This document shows, in pieces, positions 36,611 to 44,994 of a stretch of DNA of 64,000 bases. The stretch spans positions 2,914,001-2,978,000 of the forward strand of contig NZ_CP083663.1 of NCBI RefSeq assembly GCF_020097815.1, given 5' to 3'. Origin of the DNA: Haloprofundus salinisoli. GTDB lineage: Archaea > Halobacteriota > Halobacteria > Halobacteriales > Haloferacaceae. A program made the position numbers and the translations under genes. Positions within the stretch are counted from its first letter, which is position 1. Every line of letters starts with the position of its first letter. The notes under the pieces were generated by a model that worked only from the letters and a program-made list of their open reading frames with translations, had not been told where the DNA came from and searched no databases.

Positions 36611-36924
36611 TGGAGCGAATCGTCACTATCGTTCCGGAGGCGGGGCTACACGCCCGCCCCGCCTCGCAGTTCGTGCAGACGGCGAACGAACACGACGCCG
36701 AAGTGACCATCGAGAAGGTAGACGGCGACGGCGGCCCGGTGAACGCCGCCAGCATGCTCTCGGTGACGAGCCTCGGCGCAGCCCACGGCGACGAGGTGCG
36801 ACTCGTCGCGGAGGGCGACGACGCCGAGGCGGCGCTCGACGCGCTCGAAGAAGTGCTCACGACGCCCGAATCCGGCGAGAGCGGCGAAGGAGACGGCGAG
36901 AACGGCGGGGGCGACGAGGAGTGA
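36610..36924 (+). CDS. ptsH: Phosphocarrier protein HPr
   Basis: A 104-aa HPr. The active His14 is in PEAGLHARPASQFVQTANEH. A Ser at position 48 in NAASMLSVTSLG aligns with the regulatory Ser46 of Gram-positive HPr, although no HPr kinase gene is seen in this window. A tail of about 20 acidic/Gly residues follows the normal 85-residue domain, as expected for salt adaptation. It overlaps ptfA by one base and ptsI by four (GTGA). Confidence 0.93.
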   Translation: MERIVTIVPEAGLHARPASQFVQTANEHDAEVTIEKVDGDGGPVNAASMLSVTSLGAAHGDEVRLVAEGDDAEAALDALEEVLTTPESGESGEGDGENGGGDEE

Positions 36925-38642
36925 CCGCGAGCGAACGAACGCTGTCCGGCGTCGGTGCGACGCCGTTGTCGGGTGTCGGAACCGTCGTCTGGTACCGCCC
37001 CGGCGAGGCGCTCGAACTCGACGACCCGCCGGAACCGAACGAGGTCGACGCCGGCGCCGAGCGCGAACGCTTCGAGGACGCCAGAGACGCCGCCCGCGAG
37101 GAGTTGGAGACCGAACGCGAACGCGCCCGCGAACGCGTCGGCGACGAGGAGGCTGCCGTGTTCGACGCGCACCTCCAGTTCCTCGACGACCCGCAGATAG
37201 ACAGCGCAGTCGACGACGCGCTCGCGACCGGGCTTCCGGCCGAGCACGCCGTCCGCGAGGGCTTCGCCGGCCCCATCGAGCAGTTCGAGGGGATGGAGGG
37301 CCGGATGGCCGAGCGCGCCGACGACCTCCGCGACATCCGCGACCGGCTCGTCCGCCTGCTCGTCGGCGGCGAGCGGACCGACCTCTCGGCGCTGCCCGAG
37401 GGGAGCGTCGTCTTCGCCGAGCGGCTCACCCCGAGCGACACGGCGCAGCTCGACCCCGAGGTCGTCTCGGGGTTCGTCACCGCCACAGGAGGAAGAACGT
37501 CGCACGCCGCCATCTTCGCGCGGTCGCTCGCGCTCCCCGCGGTCGTCGGCGTCGGCGATGACCTGTTCGCCGTCGAGGAAGGCACCGATGTCGTCGTCGA
37601 CGGCGACACCGGCGACGTGATTCTCGACCCGAGCGAGGTGACGCGCGCGGCGGCCGCCGAGTCCGACCGCGCGGAGGTTCGCCACGAACCGGTGGCGACG
37701 GCCGACGGCGAACCCGTCGAGGTGGCGGCGAACGTCGGCCAACCCGCCGAACTGGAAGGCACGGTCGAACAGGGTGCCGACGGTATCGGCCTCTACCGGA
37801 CCGAGTTCCTCTTTCTCGAACGCGAGTCGCCGCCGGACGAGGAGGAGCAGTACGAGACGTACGTCGAGGCGCTGGACGCCTTCCCCGACGGTCGGGTCGT
37901 CGTCCGGACGCTCGACGTCGGCGGCGACAAACCTATCCCCTACCTCGAACTGCCAGAGGAGGAGAACCCGTTCCTCGGCGAACGTGGCATCCGGCGCTCG
38001 CTCGGCGTCGACGCCGCCCTCTTCGAGACGCAACTGCGCGCGCTCCTTCGGGCGGCCGCAGACGGCGCGGGCGACCTGGCGGTGATGGTGCCGATGGTCG
38101 CCACCGTCGAGGAGTTCGAGTCCGCACGCGAGACGGTCGAATCGGTCGCCGCCGACCTCGACGCCGAGGGAATCGACAACGAGACTCCGGAGTTCGGACT
38201 GATGATAGAGACGCCGTCGGCGGCGTTCATGGCCGACGAGTTCGCCGCCCGCGCGGACTTTCTCTCTATCGGGACGAACGACCTCACACAGTACGTCATG
38301 GCCGCCTCTCGGGGGAACGAACGCGTCTCGGAACTGCACGACCCGCGGTACCCGCCGGTGCTCCGCGCCATCGCGCGGACCGTCGAAGGAGCGGAGGGGA
38401 CCGACGCCTGGGTCGGCATGTGCGGAGAGATGGCGGGCGACCCCACCCTCACCGAACTACTCGTCGGCCTCGGGCTCGACGAACTGAGCATGAGCGCCGT
38501 CACCATCCCCGACGTGAAGGCGAACGTCGCGGCGACCGAACGCGAATCGGCGTCGGCGCTCGCGGAGCGAACGCTCCGTGCTAGCACGAAACGTGAAGTA
38601 GAACGACTGATAACCGACACTACGGAGAACCCAGAACCATGA
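36921..38642 (+). CDS. ptsI: PTS enzyme I (phosphoenolpyruvate-protein phosphotransferase)
   Basis: A 573-aa protein with three parts: an HPr-binding helical domain (1-150), a swivel domain with the phospho-His195 in ATGGRTSHAAIFARSLALP, and a PEP-binding TIM barrel (GIGLYRTEFLFLERE, FGLMIETPSAAFMADEF, FLSIGTNDLTQYVMAASRGN, WVGMCGEMAGDP). It takes phosphate from PEP to start the relay to HPr. It starts with GTG, overlapping the ptsH stop, and ends overlapping ptfB (ATGA). All key residues are present, so the relay should be functional. Confidence 0.95.
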   Translation: MTASERTLSGVGATPLSGVGTVVWYRPGEALELDDPPEPNEVDAGAERERFEDARDAAREELETERERARERVGDEEAAVFDAHLQFLDDPQIDSAVDDALATGLPAEHAVREGFAGPIEQFEGMEGRMAERADDLRDIRDRLVRLLVGGERTDLSALPEGSVVFAERLTPSDTAQLDPEVVSGFVTATGGRTSHAAIFARSLALPAVVGVGDDLFAVEEGTDVVVDGDTGDVILDPSEVTRAAAAESDRAEVRHEPVATADGEPVEVAANVGQPAELEGTVEQGADGIGLYRTEFLFLERESPPDEEEQYETYVEALDAFPDGRVVVRTLDVGGDKPIPYLELPEEENPFLGERGIRRSLGVDAALFETQLRALLRAAADGAGDLAVMVPMVATVEEFESARETVESVAADLDAEGIDNETPEFGLMIETPSAAFMADEFAARADFLSIGTNDLTQYVMAASRGNERVSELHDPRYPPVLRAIARTVEGAEGTDAWVGMCGEMAGDPTLTELLVGLGLDELSMSAVTIPDVKANVAATERESASALAERTLRASTKREVERLITDTTENPEP

Positions 38643-39178
38643 AACTCGTCGCAGTCACGTCCTGTCCGACCGGAATCGCGCACAGTCAGATGGGCGCGGA
38701 GAACTTAGAACAGACCGCAGAACGACTCGGCCACGAGATCAAAGTCGAGATTCAGGGGGCGATGGGCGCGGAGAACGAACTCACCGCGGCCGAGATTCGG
38801 GAGGCCGACGCCGTCATCATCGCCGCCGACACCTCGGTCAACCGCGACCGATTCGCGGAGAAACCGCTGGTGAAGGGGACCATCAAAGACGCCGTCAACG
38901 ACCCCGAGGGACTCATTGAGGAGGCGCGGGCGACCGCGGGCGTCGAGGAGGAAGCGCCCGAGGGAGGGGCGGCCGAAGCCGGCGAATCGAGCGTCGACAC
39001 CGACACCGCCGGTACCGACGCGAGTGCGGCGACGAGCGCCGGCGCGAGAGAGGAGAGCACCGCAGCGACGACCGACCGTCCGGACGGGACGGTGCAGGCG
39101 GACGCGCCGAACCCGGACCAGATCGGCGGCGACCCGAACAAGGGTCTGTTCGCCCGTCTGAAGCGACTGTTCTCCTGA
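38639..39178 (+). CDS. ptfB: Fructose PTS component EIIB with long C-terminal tail
   Basis: A 179-aa protein. The first 100 residues are a fructose EIIB domain: KLVAVTSCPTGIAHSQMGAE with the phosphorylated Cys9. After residue 105 comes a linker of about 60 residues rich in Ala, Glu, Thr, Ser, and then a basic amphipathic end (KGLFARLKRLFS) that may touch the membrane or EIIC. Separate EIIA, EIIB and EIIC chains differ from the fused bacterial fructose permease. It is the last PTS gene; in H. volcanii a fructose-bisphosphate aldolase follows, but none is found here. Confidence 0.92.
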   Translation: MKLVAVTSCPTGIAHSQMGAENLEQTAERLGHEIKVEIQGAMGAENELTAAEIREADAVIIAADTSVNRDRFAEKPLVKGTIKDAVNDPEGLIEEARATAGVEEEAPEGGAAEAGESSVDTDTAGTDASAATSAGAREESTAATTDRPDGTVQADAPNPDQIGGDPNKGLFARLKRLFS

Positions 39179-39290
39179 GGCGCGACGTTTTCGCCGTCGT
39201 AGCCGCGGACCGCGAGGAGCGCTCGCGCTCTTGCCGAGCGCGTCGGATGCGTGGTCGGTGCTTAAGAGCGTGGCCCGTGAAGATTCGACC

Positions 39291-39440
39291 ATGCCGGAGA
39301 TACACCTCGACGACGAAACCGTCAGCCGACTCGACAGCCTCCGCGAGGAGGACGAGGAGTACGACGAGATCATCACCGAACTTATCAACATCTACGAAGC
39401 GGGCGAACTGACGCTGTTTCACGGCGGCGACGAGGTCTGA
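39291..39440 (+). CDS. Very small conserved haloarchaeal acidic protein
   Basis: A 49-aa protein: MPEIHLDDETVSRLDSLREE, ...YDEIITELINIY..., ending LTLFHGGDEV. The helix-helix pattern recalls the dimerisation part of antitoxin-like RHH proteins, and the ending is a pattern I recall from a small haloarchaeal family of unknown function (possibly DUF7557). GCTTAAGAG lies about 26 nt before ATG 39291, implying a leaderless message. No toxin lies beside it. Function unknown. Confidence 0.65.
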   Translation: MPEIHLDDETVSRLDSLREEDEEYDEIITELINIYEAGELTLFHGGDEV

Positions 39441-39479
39441 CGACGGTCCCTCGTCTTCGGTCGCGCGCTCTCGCGTCGC

Positions 39480-39926
39480 TCACTCCTGATAGGCGACGCG
39501 AACCTGCTGCCACTTTCCCTTCCGTTCGAGATGCGACTGCAGCTCGTCGGCGTACTCCTGGGTGAGTCGCTCGGCGCGTTCGAGTTCGTCCTGATTGACG
39601 CCGCCGCTCCCGCCGAGGCCGAGCGCCCCCTTTATCGAGTCGAAGATGCCGCCGCCACCGCCGCGGTTGCTCCGCTCGGGCGCGCCGCCCATCGACTGCA
39701 TCTGCGAACGGACGTTCTCCAGTTCGGGCAGTATCTGCGGTACTTTCTCGGTGTTAGCGACGATGCGGGCGTTCTCGGAGTCGTCGGCGTTCTCGATCTC
39801 GAACTCGGTGGCAGTCATGATGAGCCCCCACTCCTGGCTCGTGAGCGCCGAGTCCCGAATCCGCTGGTTGAACTCTCTGTCGACGGTCATCCGCTCGCCG
39901 ACGATGCTGTCGGTCCAGTTCTGCAT
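39480..39926 (-). CDS. Conserved haloarchaeal protein, DUF5799 family
   Basis: A 148-aa soluble acidic protein. TSQEWGLIMTATEFEIENAD and ILPELENVRSQMQSMGG match what I recall of DUF5799. A Gly/Ser-rich middle (GGGGGIFDSIKGALGLGG) links to a helical end (ERLTQEYADELQSHLERKGK). No enzyme motif is seen. It is on the opposite strand to, and converges with, the small gene before it. Function unknown. Confidence 0.8.
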   Translation of the reverse strand: MQNWTDSIVGERMTVDREFNQRIRDSALTSQEWGLIMTATEFEIENADDSENARIVANTEKVPQILPELENVRSQMQSMGGAPERSNRGGGGGIFDSIKGALGLGGSGGVNQDELERAERLTQEYADELQSHLERKGKWQQVRVAYQE

Positions 39927-39996
39927 ATCGAACGATTAGCACACCGCGAGTATCAGCGTTGTGTCCCGACGGACGAGGGAAAATCCGTGCGCCCGG

Positions 39997-41838
39997 TCAG
40001 CGCCGCCGCGCGAGTAGCAGGCCGGCAGTCAGTGCCGCGAGAAGCGCAGCGTGCGGTCCGAACCCGGGGAACGTCGTCTCGGTCGTCGGACTGTTGGCGT
40101 CGGTCTCCGCGTCTGCCGTCGGGGTAGCTGTCTCCGTGAGCGCCTTATCCGGCGTTGCCGCAGTGGTCTGCACCAGCGAGTCGGGTTCCGAAGTCGTCGT
40201 CTCCGTCTGGGGCGTCGCCGTCTCGGTTGCGACGGTGGTCGTGGTCGTGTTCTCCGTCTCGGTCGTCTCGTTCCCGTCGGTCGGAGGCGTCGTCGTTGGC
40301 GGCGGCGTGGTCGTCGTCTCGTCTACGTTCTCGCTCTGGGCGTCGCTCGAACCCGGTCCAGCGCCGTTCGTTTCGTCGTCAGCGTCGTCCGTCTGCGGCG
40401 GAGTGCTGCTGTCGCCCGACGGTGCGTTTGCGGTGTCGTCGGAGTCGTCTACAGACTGGTCGTCAGTCTCGGTATCACTTTCGTCGGATTGGTTGTCTCC
40501 TCCCGAGTCTGCAGACTGATTGTCGCCACTCTGTTCGTCGCCGGCGGACTCGTCAGTTCGGTCGTCGTCGGTCTCGCCGCCCGGCGATTCGAGCACGACC
40601 GTGACGCTGCGGTCTTCGGTGACCGTGACGTTCTTCCAGACGAGTTCGGAGTCGAACCCAGTTACGCTCTCTCTCGCGAAGACCCCGATTTTGATGTCGC
40701 CGGTGAGTTCACCGCTGACCCGACCATCGCTATCGGTCAGTTGCTGAATCCACGCCGAGCAGTCGATACAGTCCACGTTGTGATACCAGTCGACGATGGC
40801 GTTTTCGACCGGATTACCGTCCTCGTTGACCACCTTCACCTCCAGCGCGTGACCCTCGGGAATCACCACGTCGCCCAAGTCAACGTCCTCGGAGCGTTCC
40901 GTGAGATCTCGATTATCGAACGTGTAGATGTCGACCGCCTCGTGACCCCCCGAGATGATTTCGCTGTTCCCGTCCGACTGGAAGAACGTGAGCTGGTTTC
41001 GGGCGTCGGCCACACCGGCGACGGTGAAGTGGCCGTCTTCGTCGGTCCGAACCGACGAGTAGTCTCTCGCTGATTCGTCCCAGTAGTCGTGGTGTACGAC
41101 CCGATTCGTAATCGGCTCACCGTCCTCGGTCACGAGGCGACCGCTGATGGTCGTCGGAGTGTCGAGTGTGACTGTGAGCGTTCGGTCCTCGGTCACGGTG
41201 AGCGACTGTTCGCTCGTGGCCAGACCGTCCGGTCCTTCGACGTACACCAAGACGTCGCCAGCGACTTCGACGCCGCTCGGTTCCTCCGGCGAGTCGAACA
41301 TGCCCTCGGCGTTCGTCTTCTCGAAGAGCGACCATCCCTCTTGTACCTCCGGTCGGTCGTGGTACACTCGGACGGACGCGTCTTCGACGGGCTCTCCGTC
41401 CTCGTCGACGACCTGGATGTCCAAAACGTGGCCCTCCGGAAGCTCGATGTCACCGAAGTCGGTCTCCTCGTTGGGACCGACCTCACCGAGGGTATAGAGG
41501 TCGACGACACCGTCACGCGGCCCGTACGACCCGTCTTCGGCCCGCTGGTAGTACGCGAGCTGGTGCGATGCCGTCGAGTTCGATTCGAACGTGAACTGTC
41601 CGTCGTCTCCGGTCGTGACGTTCGTAGAGCCAACCGGACCCTCTTCGTCCGAGAGCATGACTTCGATATCGTCACCGGATAGCGACCCGCCGTCCGCCGA
41701 GACGAGCCGTCCGGAAATCGTCGGTACGTCTGACTCCGAGTCCGTCCCGTGCGCACTGACGGCCATCGGCGCGAACGCACCGAGAACCACCAGTACCGTC
41801 ACGAACACCGTAAAGCCCGCACGTAGTCGTGAACTCAT
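39997..41838 (-). CDS. Secreted PGF-CTERM surface protein with carboxypeptidase-regulatory-like domains
   Basis: A 613-aa exported protein. Residues 1-29 are a Sec signal peptide (FTVFVTVLVVLGAFAPMAVS-AHG). Two homologous blocks follow, each opening with TISGRLV and continuing VDLYT/VDIYT, GDIELPEGH/GDVVIPEGH and VEDASVRVYHD/VENAIVDWYHN; they look like CNA-B/carboxypeptidase-regulatory beta-sandwiches. Residues about 435-585 are a Thr/Asp/Ser-rich stalk with many N-x-S/T sequons (NQS, NET, NTT). The end, FPGFGPHAALLAALTAGLLL plus RRR, is a PGF-CTERM signal processed by archaeosortase A. GGAGG lies seven bases before ATG 41838. It is a likely AglB substrate. Confidence 0.88.
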   Translation of the reverse strand: MSSRLRAGFTVFVTVLVVLGAFAPMAVSAHGTDSESDVPTISGRLVSADGGSLSGDDIEVMLSDEEGPVGSTNVTTGDDGQFTFESNSTASHQLAYYQRAEDGSYGPRDGVVDLYTLGEVGPNEETDFGDIELPEGHVLDIQVVDEDGEPVEDASVRVYHDRPEVQEGWSLFEKTNAEGMFDSPEEPSGVEVAGDVLVYVEGPDGLATSEQSLTVTEDRTLTVTLDTPTTISGRLVTEDGEPITNRVVHHDYWDESARDYSSVRTDEDGHFTVAGVADARNQLTFFQSDGNSEIISGGHEAVDIYTFDNRDLTERSEDVDLGDVVIPEGHALEVKVVNEDGNPVENAIVDWYHNVDCIDCSAWIQQLTDSDGRVSGELTGDIKIGVFARESVTGFDSELVWKNVTVTEDRSVTVVLESPGGETDDDRTDESAGDEQSGDNQSADSGGDNQSDESDTETDDQSVDDSDDTANAPSGDSSTPPQTDDADDETNGAGPGSSDAQSENVDETTTTPPPTTTPPTDGNETTETENTTTTTVATETATPQTETTTSEPDSLVQTTAATPDKALTETATPTADAETDANSPTTETTFPGFGPHAALLAALTAGLLLARRR

Positions 41839-42060
41839 CGACGCCTCCGCAAACGAATCGGTGCGCTCGCGTCGCCGCCGTGCGCACCCTCTCCAGTTGC
41901 CGGGTATTGCATGGTCGACTCGACCAACACGAAGAGGCGGGTTTGTAATGACAGTTATTCTGGAATTCTGGGACAGCCTGAGCGGAGGAATGCACCGCCT
42001 ACCCCGCCAACGGCGGCGTTTCGTCGCCGCGTTTATCACGCCGGCGCACCCTCTCGAACC

Positions 42061-43323
42061 ATGGAGCGGTACGACCTGCTGTATCGGCTATACGACGAGT
42101 TCGACACGAAGACGCTGCGGGAGTATCAGGACTTCGTCGACGTCTTCCCGCCGGTCGACTCGCGCGTCGCACTCGACCACTGGCAAGAGGCCAACGACGA
42201 ACTGGAGGAGCGAAAAGACGAGATTCGTTCGGCGTTCGCGATGGGCGCGACGTACGCCGAAGTCGCCGCGCGCGCGACCCGAGAGCAGGCGTTCACCGCG
42301 TTGGACCTGCACTCGAAGTACGACCGAGCGGTGAACGCGCTCGTGTTGGACGTCGACGAGACGCTCCGCTCGGCGGGGCGCACCGACAACGAGATCCCGC
42401 GCGACGCGCTGCACATGCTCACCGAGTTCCACGAGGCTGACGTCCCCATCGTCATCTGTACCGGTCAGACCTTGGAGAACGTCAAGGGGTTCGCGATTCA
42501 GGGGCTCGGCAACGAACTCGTCCACTCCGGCGACGTGAGCATCGTCTACGAGGCCGGAACCGGCGTGTTCACGCCCGGTCACGGCTCCGACACCAAACGA
42601 CTGCTGTACGAGAGCCTCGACCCCGAGATTCAGTCGGTGTTCGGCGAGATTCGCTCGCGGGTGTTGCCCGACGCCCCCGACGACCTCCGGCGGTCGGTCC
42701 ACCTCCAGGGCAACGAGTTCAACGTCACGCTCAAGCCGAACTTCGAGACGGGGAGTCAGAGAGCCGCCGCGGTCATCGACGAGGGACTCGTCTACCTGCT
42801 CGACCTGGTCGGCGAAGCGGTCGTCAACTCGCTGGACGAAGACGATAACGAGTTCGAGAGGCCAGAACGCGGCCCGTCGTGGGCGCGGGCGTACTACGCG
42901 GACGCGGACAACGAAATCCGCGAGGTGCTCGAATCGGAGCACGCCGCCCCCGAGGTGTCGCTCGGAGACGTTCCGTCGGCCGCCTCCGAGCGCTTCGACC
43001 GCATCGACGTGGCGTACTACCACGCCGACGCCGCCGAGGTCGGGTCGCTCGAACTCAACAAGGCCGCGGGCGTCGAGTCCGCACTGGACGTGCTCGGCGT
43101 CGACGAGCCGTTCGTCGTCGTGATGGGCGACAGCAAGTCCGACCTCAGAGTGATGCAGTGGACAGCCGACAACGACGCCGGACTCGCCGCCGCTCCGGAC
43201 CACTCCTCGCGCGACGTGCTCGCGCACGTGATGGACACCGACGAACTCGTGTTCGACCGCGGGAAGTCGGCAGCGATGTTGGAGACGATTTACGTTCTCA
43301 ACCTGCTGGCGAAGCTCGGATGA
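42061..43323 (+). CDS. HAD-superfamily hydrolase
   Basis: A 420-aa protein. The haloacid-dehalogenase core has motif I LVLDVDETLRSAG (DxDxT), motif II around IVICTGQTLENVKG, and motif IV FVVVMGDSKSDLRVMQW. A helical N-terminal extension of about 95 residues (YDLLYRLYDEFDTKTLREYQ) precedes it. The Cof-type cap suggests sugar-phosphate phosphatase activity, but the substrate is unknown. A GTTTATCACG box at 42031-42040 puts the mRNA start at the ATG. It is divergent from the PGF-CTERM gene across 222 bases. Confidence 0.85.
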   Translation: MERYDLLYRLYDEFDTKTLREYQDFVDVFPPVDSRVALDHWQEANDELEERKDEIRSAFAMGATYAEVAARATREQAFTALDLHSKYDRAVNALVLDVDETLRSAGRTDNEIPRDALHMLTEFHEADVPIVICTGQTLENVKGFAIQGLGNELVHSGDVSIVYEAGTGVFTPGHGSDTKRLLYESLDPEIQSVFGEIRSRVLPDAPDDLRRSVHLQGNEFNVTLKPNFETGSQRAAAVIDEGLVYLLDLVGEAVVNSLDEDDNEFERPERGPSWARAYYADADNEIREVLESEHAAPEVSLGDVPSAASERFDRIDVAYYHADAAEVGSLELNKAAGVESALDVLGVDEPFVVVMGDSKSDLRVMQWTADNDAGLAAAPDHSSRDVLAHVMDTDELVFDRGKSAAMLETIYVLNLLAKLG

Positions 43324-43362
43324 GGCGTGTCGACAGCAGCCCTCTCTCGAACGTTTTGCGCG

Positions 43363-43392
43363 CCTCGAACGACCTCGAACGACCTCGAACGA
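43363..43392 (+). repeat. Three tandem copies of a 10-bp unit
   Basis: CCTCGAACGA is repeated exactly three times in the gap after the HAD gene, about 100 bases before the promoter of the next gene. It is probably a slippage product, with no known role. Confidence 0.8.
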
Positions 43393-43487
43393 CTTTGCGC
43401 CGAGTTGAGCCGAACCGTCGGTACCGAGCGTTGAACACTCTCGTTTAACGTAAATACTATATATTTAATACGTATTCTATCGGAACG

Positions 43488-43871
43488 ATGCGGTTACTCC
43501 CCTCGAGGTCGATATCCGCCCTTAGCGACCGACTCTCGTTGGCGGAGACGCCGTTCGACGAAGGGGAGTTCACGAACCTCTGGTTTCTCGCCGCGCTCGG
43601 CTACGGCGTCGGCGACACCGTCACCACCATCGCGCTCATGGGCTACAGTCCGACCGTCATCGAGGGGAATCCGGTCCTCCGGTGGGCCGTCGCCCAGTTC
43701 GGCCAGAGCGGCCTCGTCGGGCTGAAACTGGTCGCGTTCTTCGCGTGTCTCGCGCTCAGTATCGACGCCGCACGGGACGGTGACAGACTCTGGTACTACG
43801 CGCCGCCGCTGGTGTTGACCGCCGTCGGCGTGTTCACGACCGTCTACAACGTCCGCTTGATGATTGGATAA
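43488..43871 (+). CDS. Small haloarchaeal membrane protein (DUF5658-like)
   Basis: A 127-aa protein with three or four membrane helices (about 30-52, 68-95, 103-126). NLWFLAALGYGVGDTVTTIA, then GYSPTVIEGNPVLRW, resembles the DUF5658 pattern of a GDxxTT helix and an E-x-NP turn. Function unknown. An A/T-rich ATATATTTAATAC box is centred about 27 nt before the ATG. Neighbours give no hint of role. Confidence 0.75.
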   Translation: MRLLPSRSISALSDRLSLAETPFDEGEFTNLWFLAALGYGVGDTVTTIALMGYSPTVIEGNPVLRWAVAQFGQSGLVGLKLVAFFACLALSIDAARDGDRLWYYAPPLVLTAVGVFTTVYNVRLMIG

Positions 43872-44105
43872 CGGTCGAAGCGTCAACCGACCGCTCTTGA
43901 GGCGCACCGAATCGGCGGATTCGCACTGGACCACTGAGGGACGAACACCGTCCATATCGTTCGGACCGAAACGCAACGCTCTCTCCCGCCAGAGGCATCG
44001 GCTGATGCGGAATACGGTGCCTGGATGTCCGGCTGTGTACGTCGGGTCTATCTCAGATTATTTCAGTAGGAGATTTTAAATATCATCACAATTGACTACT
44101 CTGCG

Positions 44106-44684
44106 ATGCGTGTCTCCAAAGTAGACGAGGGGGAGTACTCACTCTCACGCGAGGACGCGTTCGAGACACTGAGTAATCGGCGGCGGCGATACGCGATACA
44201 CGCGCTCTTGCAGGAAGACGCGCCGGTCGAACTCGGTGAGCTCTCACGGCAGGTCGCGGCGTGGGAGACGGGTCAGTCGCCGTCCGCGGTCACCTCCGAG
44301 GAGCGTCGGCGAGTCTACAACGCCTTACAGCAGTCTCACCTCCCGAAGATGCACGATGTCGGCGTCGTCGAGTACGACCGCGACCGAGGAATTATCTCGA
44401 CGACGACGGAAGCATCGAATCTCCACGTCTACCTGGAGATCGTCCCCGGAAACGACATCCCGTGGAGCGTCTACTACCTCCTCTTGGGTGCGTTCTCGCT
44501 CTCGTTCGCCGGCGCCGTCGTCGGCGGTCTCCCGCCGTTCGGCGCAATTCCGGCGCTGGTCGGCGCGCTCGTTCCGGGTCTGCTGATCGTCACGTCGGCG
44601 GCCGTCCACACGTTCCACAGCAGGGGGCAGCGGCTCGGCCGCGACGGGTTGCCGCCGGAACTTCGCCACCAGCAGTCGGAGTAA
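44106..44684 (+). CDS. DUF7344-type HTH protein with C-terminal membrane helices
   Basis: A 192-aa protein. The N-terminal winged helix (EDAFETLSNRRRRYAIHALL, ...RRRVYNALQQSHLPKMHDVG) is the DUF7344 haloarchaeal regulator-like domain. Two membrane helices follow (about 118-140 and 145-167), which would tether a DNA-binding domain to the membrane. A TTTTAAATATC box (44074-44084) precedes the ATG by about 27 nt. Such proteins are numerous in haloarchaea and mostly uncharacterised. Confidence 0.8.
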   Translation: MRVSKVDEGEYSLSREDAFETLSNRRRRYAIHALLQEDAPVELGELSRQVAAWETGQSPSAVTSEERRRVYNALQQSHLPKMHDVGVVEYDRDRGIISTTTEASNLHVYLEIVPGNDIPWSVYYLLLGAFSLSFAGAVVGGLPPFGAIPALVGALVPGLLIVTSAAVHTFHSRGQRLGRDGLPPELRHQQSE

Positions 44685-44712
44685 CGTCACCATCGACCCG
44701 CCACACCGGGCG

Positions 44713-44988
44713 CTAAGCGACATCCGATTCACCGACCTTTGAATTCGATGTCAGAGAGTGGAGCGCCTCGGCGGCCGTCGGTGGTTCGTAGGCGTACACG
44801 CGCGTATCGGTGGCGACGTAGTACATCTCGTCGTCCGGGTCGGCGACGACGCCGTACGGAGAATCGGCAACCAGGTGAACGGGCAGAACGCTCTTACTCC
44901 CGGAGCCAAAATCAGGTGATGATGGGCCTCTCGACAGCCGTACGCTTTGAGACGGTCTCAAAACATTTACTTCACATCGAGTAAACAT
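44713..44988 (-). pseudogene. Possible 5'-truncated gene remnant
   Basis: The last 50 residues of this frame, from PVHLVADSPYGVVADPDDEM through YYVATDTRVYAYEP, read like a genuine haloarchaeal protein, unlike the usual arginine-rich antisense frames. Upstream of them there is no good start: the only ATG (44988) lies inside the gad promoter, and no TATA precedes it. The stop is at 44713-44715. It may be the tail of a gene broken when gad and its promoter arrived, or a small gene with an unusual start. Confidence 0.35.
44946..44962 (+). promoter_or_regulatory. Perfect 17-bp palindrome upstream of the gad TATA box
   Basis: TTTGAGAC-G-GTCTCAAA is a perfect inverted repeat. It ends directly before ACATTTACTTC (44963-44973), the TATA-like box about 27 nt before the gad ATG. 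Its location fits an activator or repressor site for sugar-acid catabolism. Confidence 0.65.
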
Positions 44989-44994
44989 CCGACC

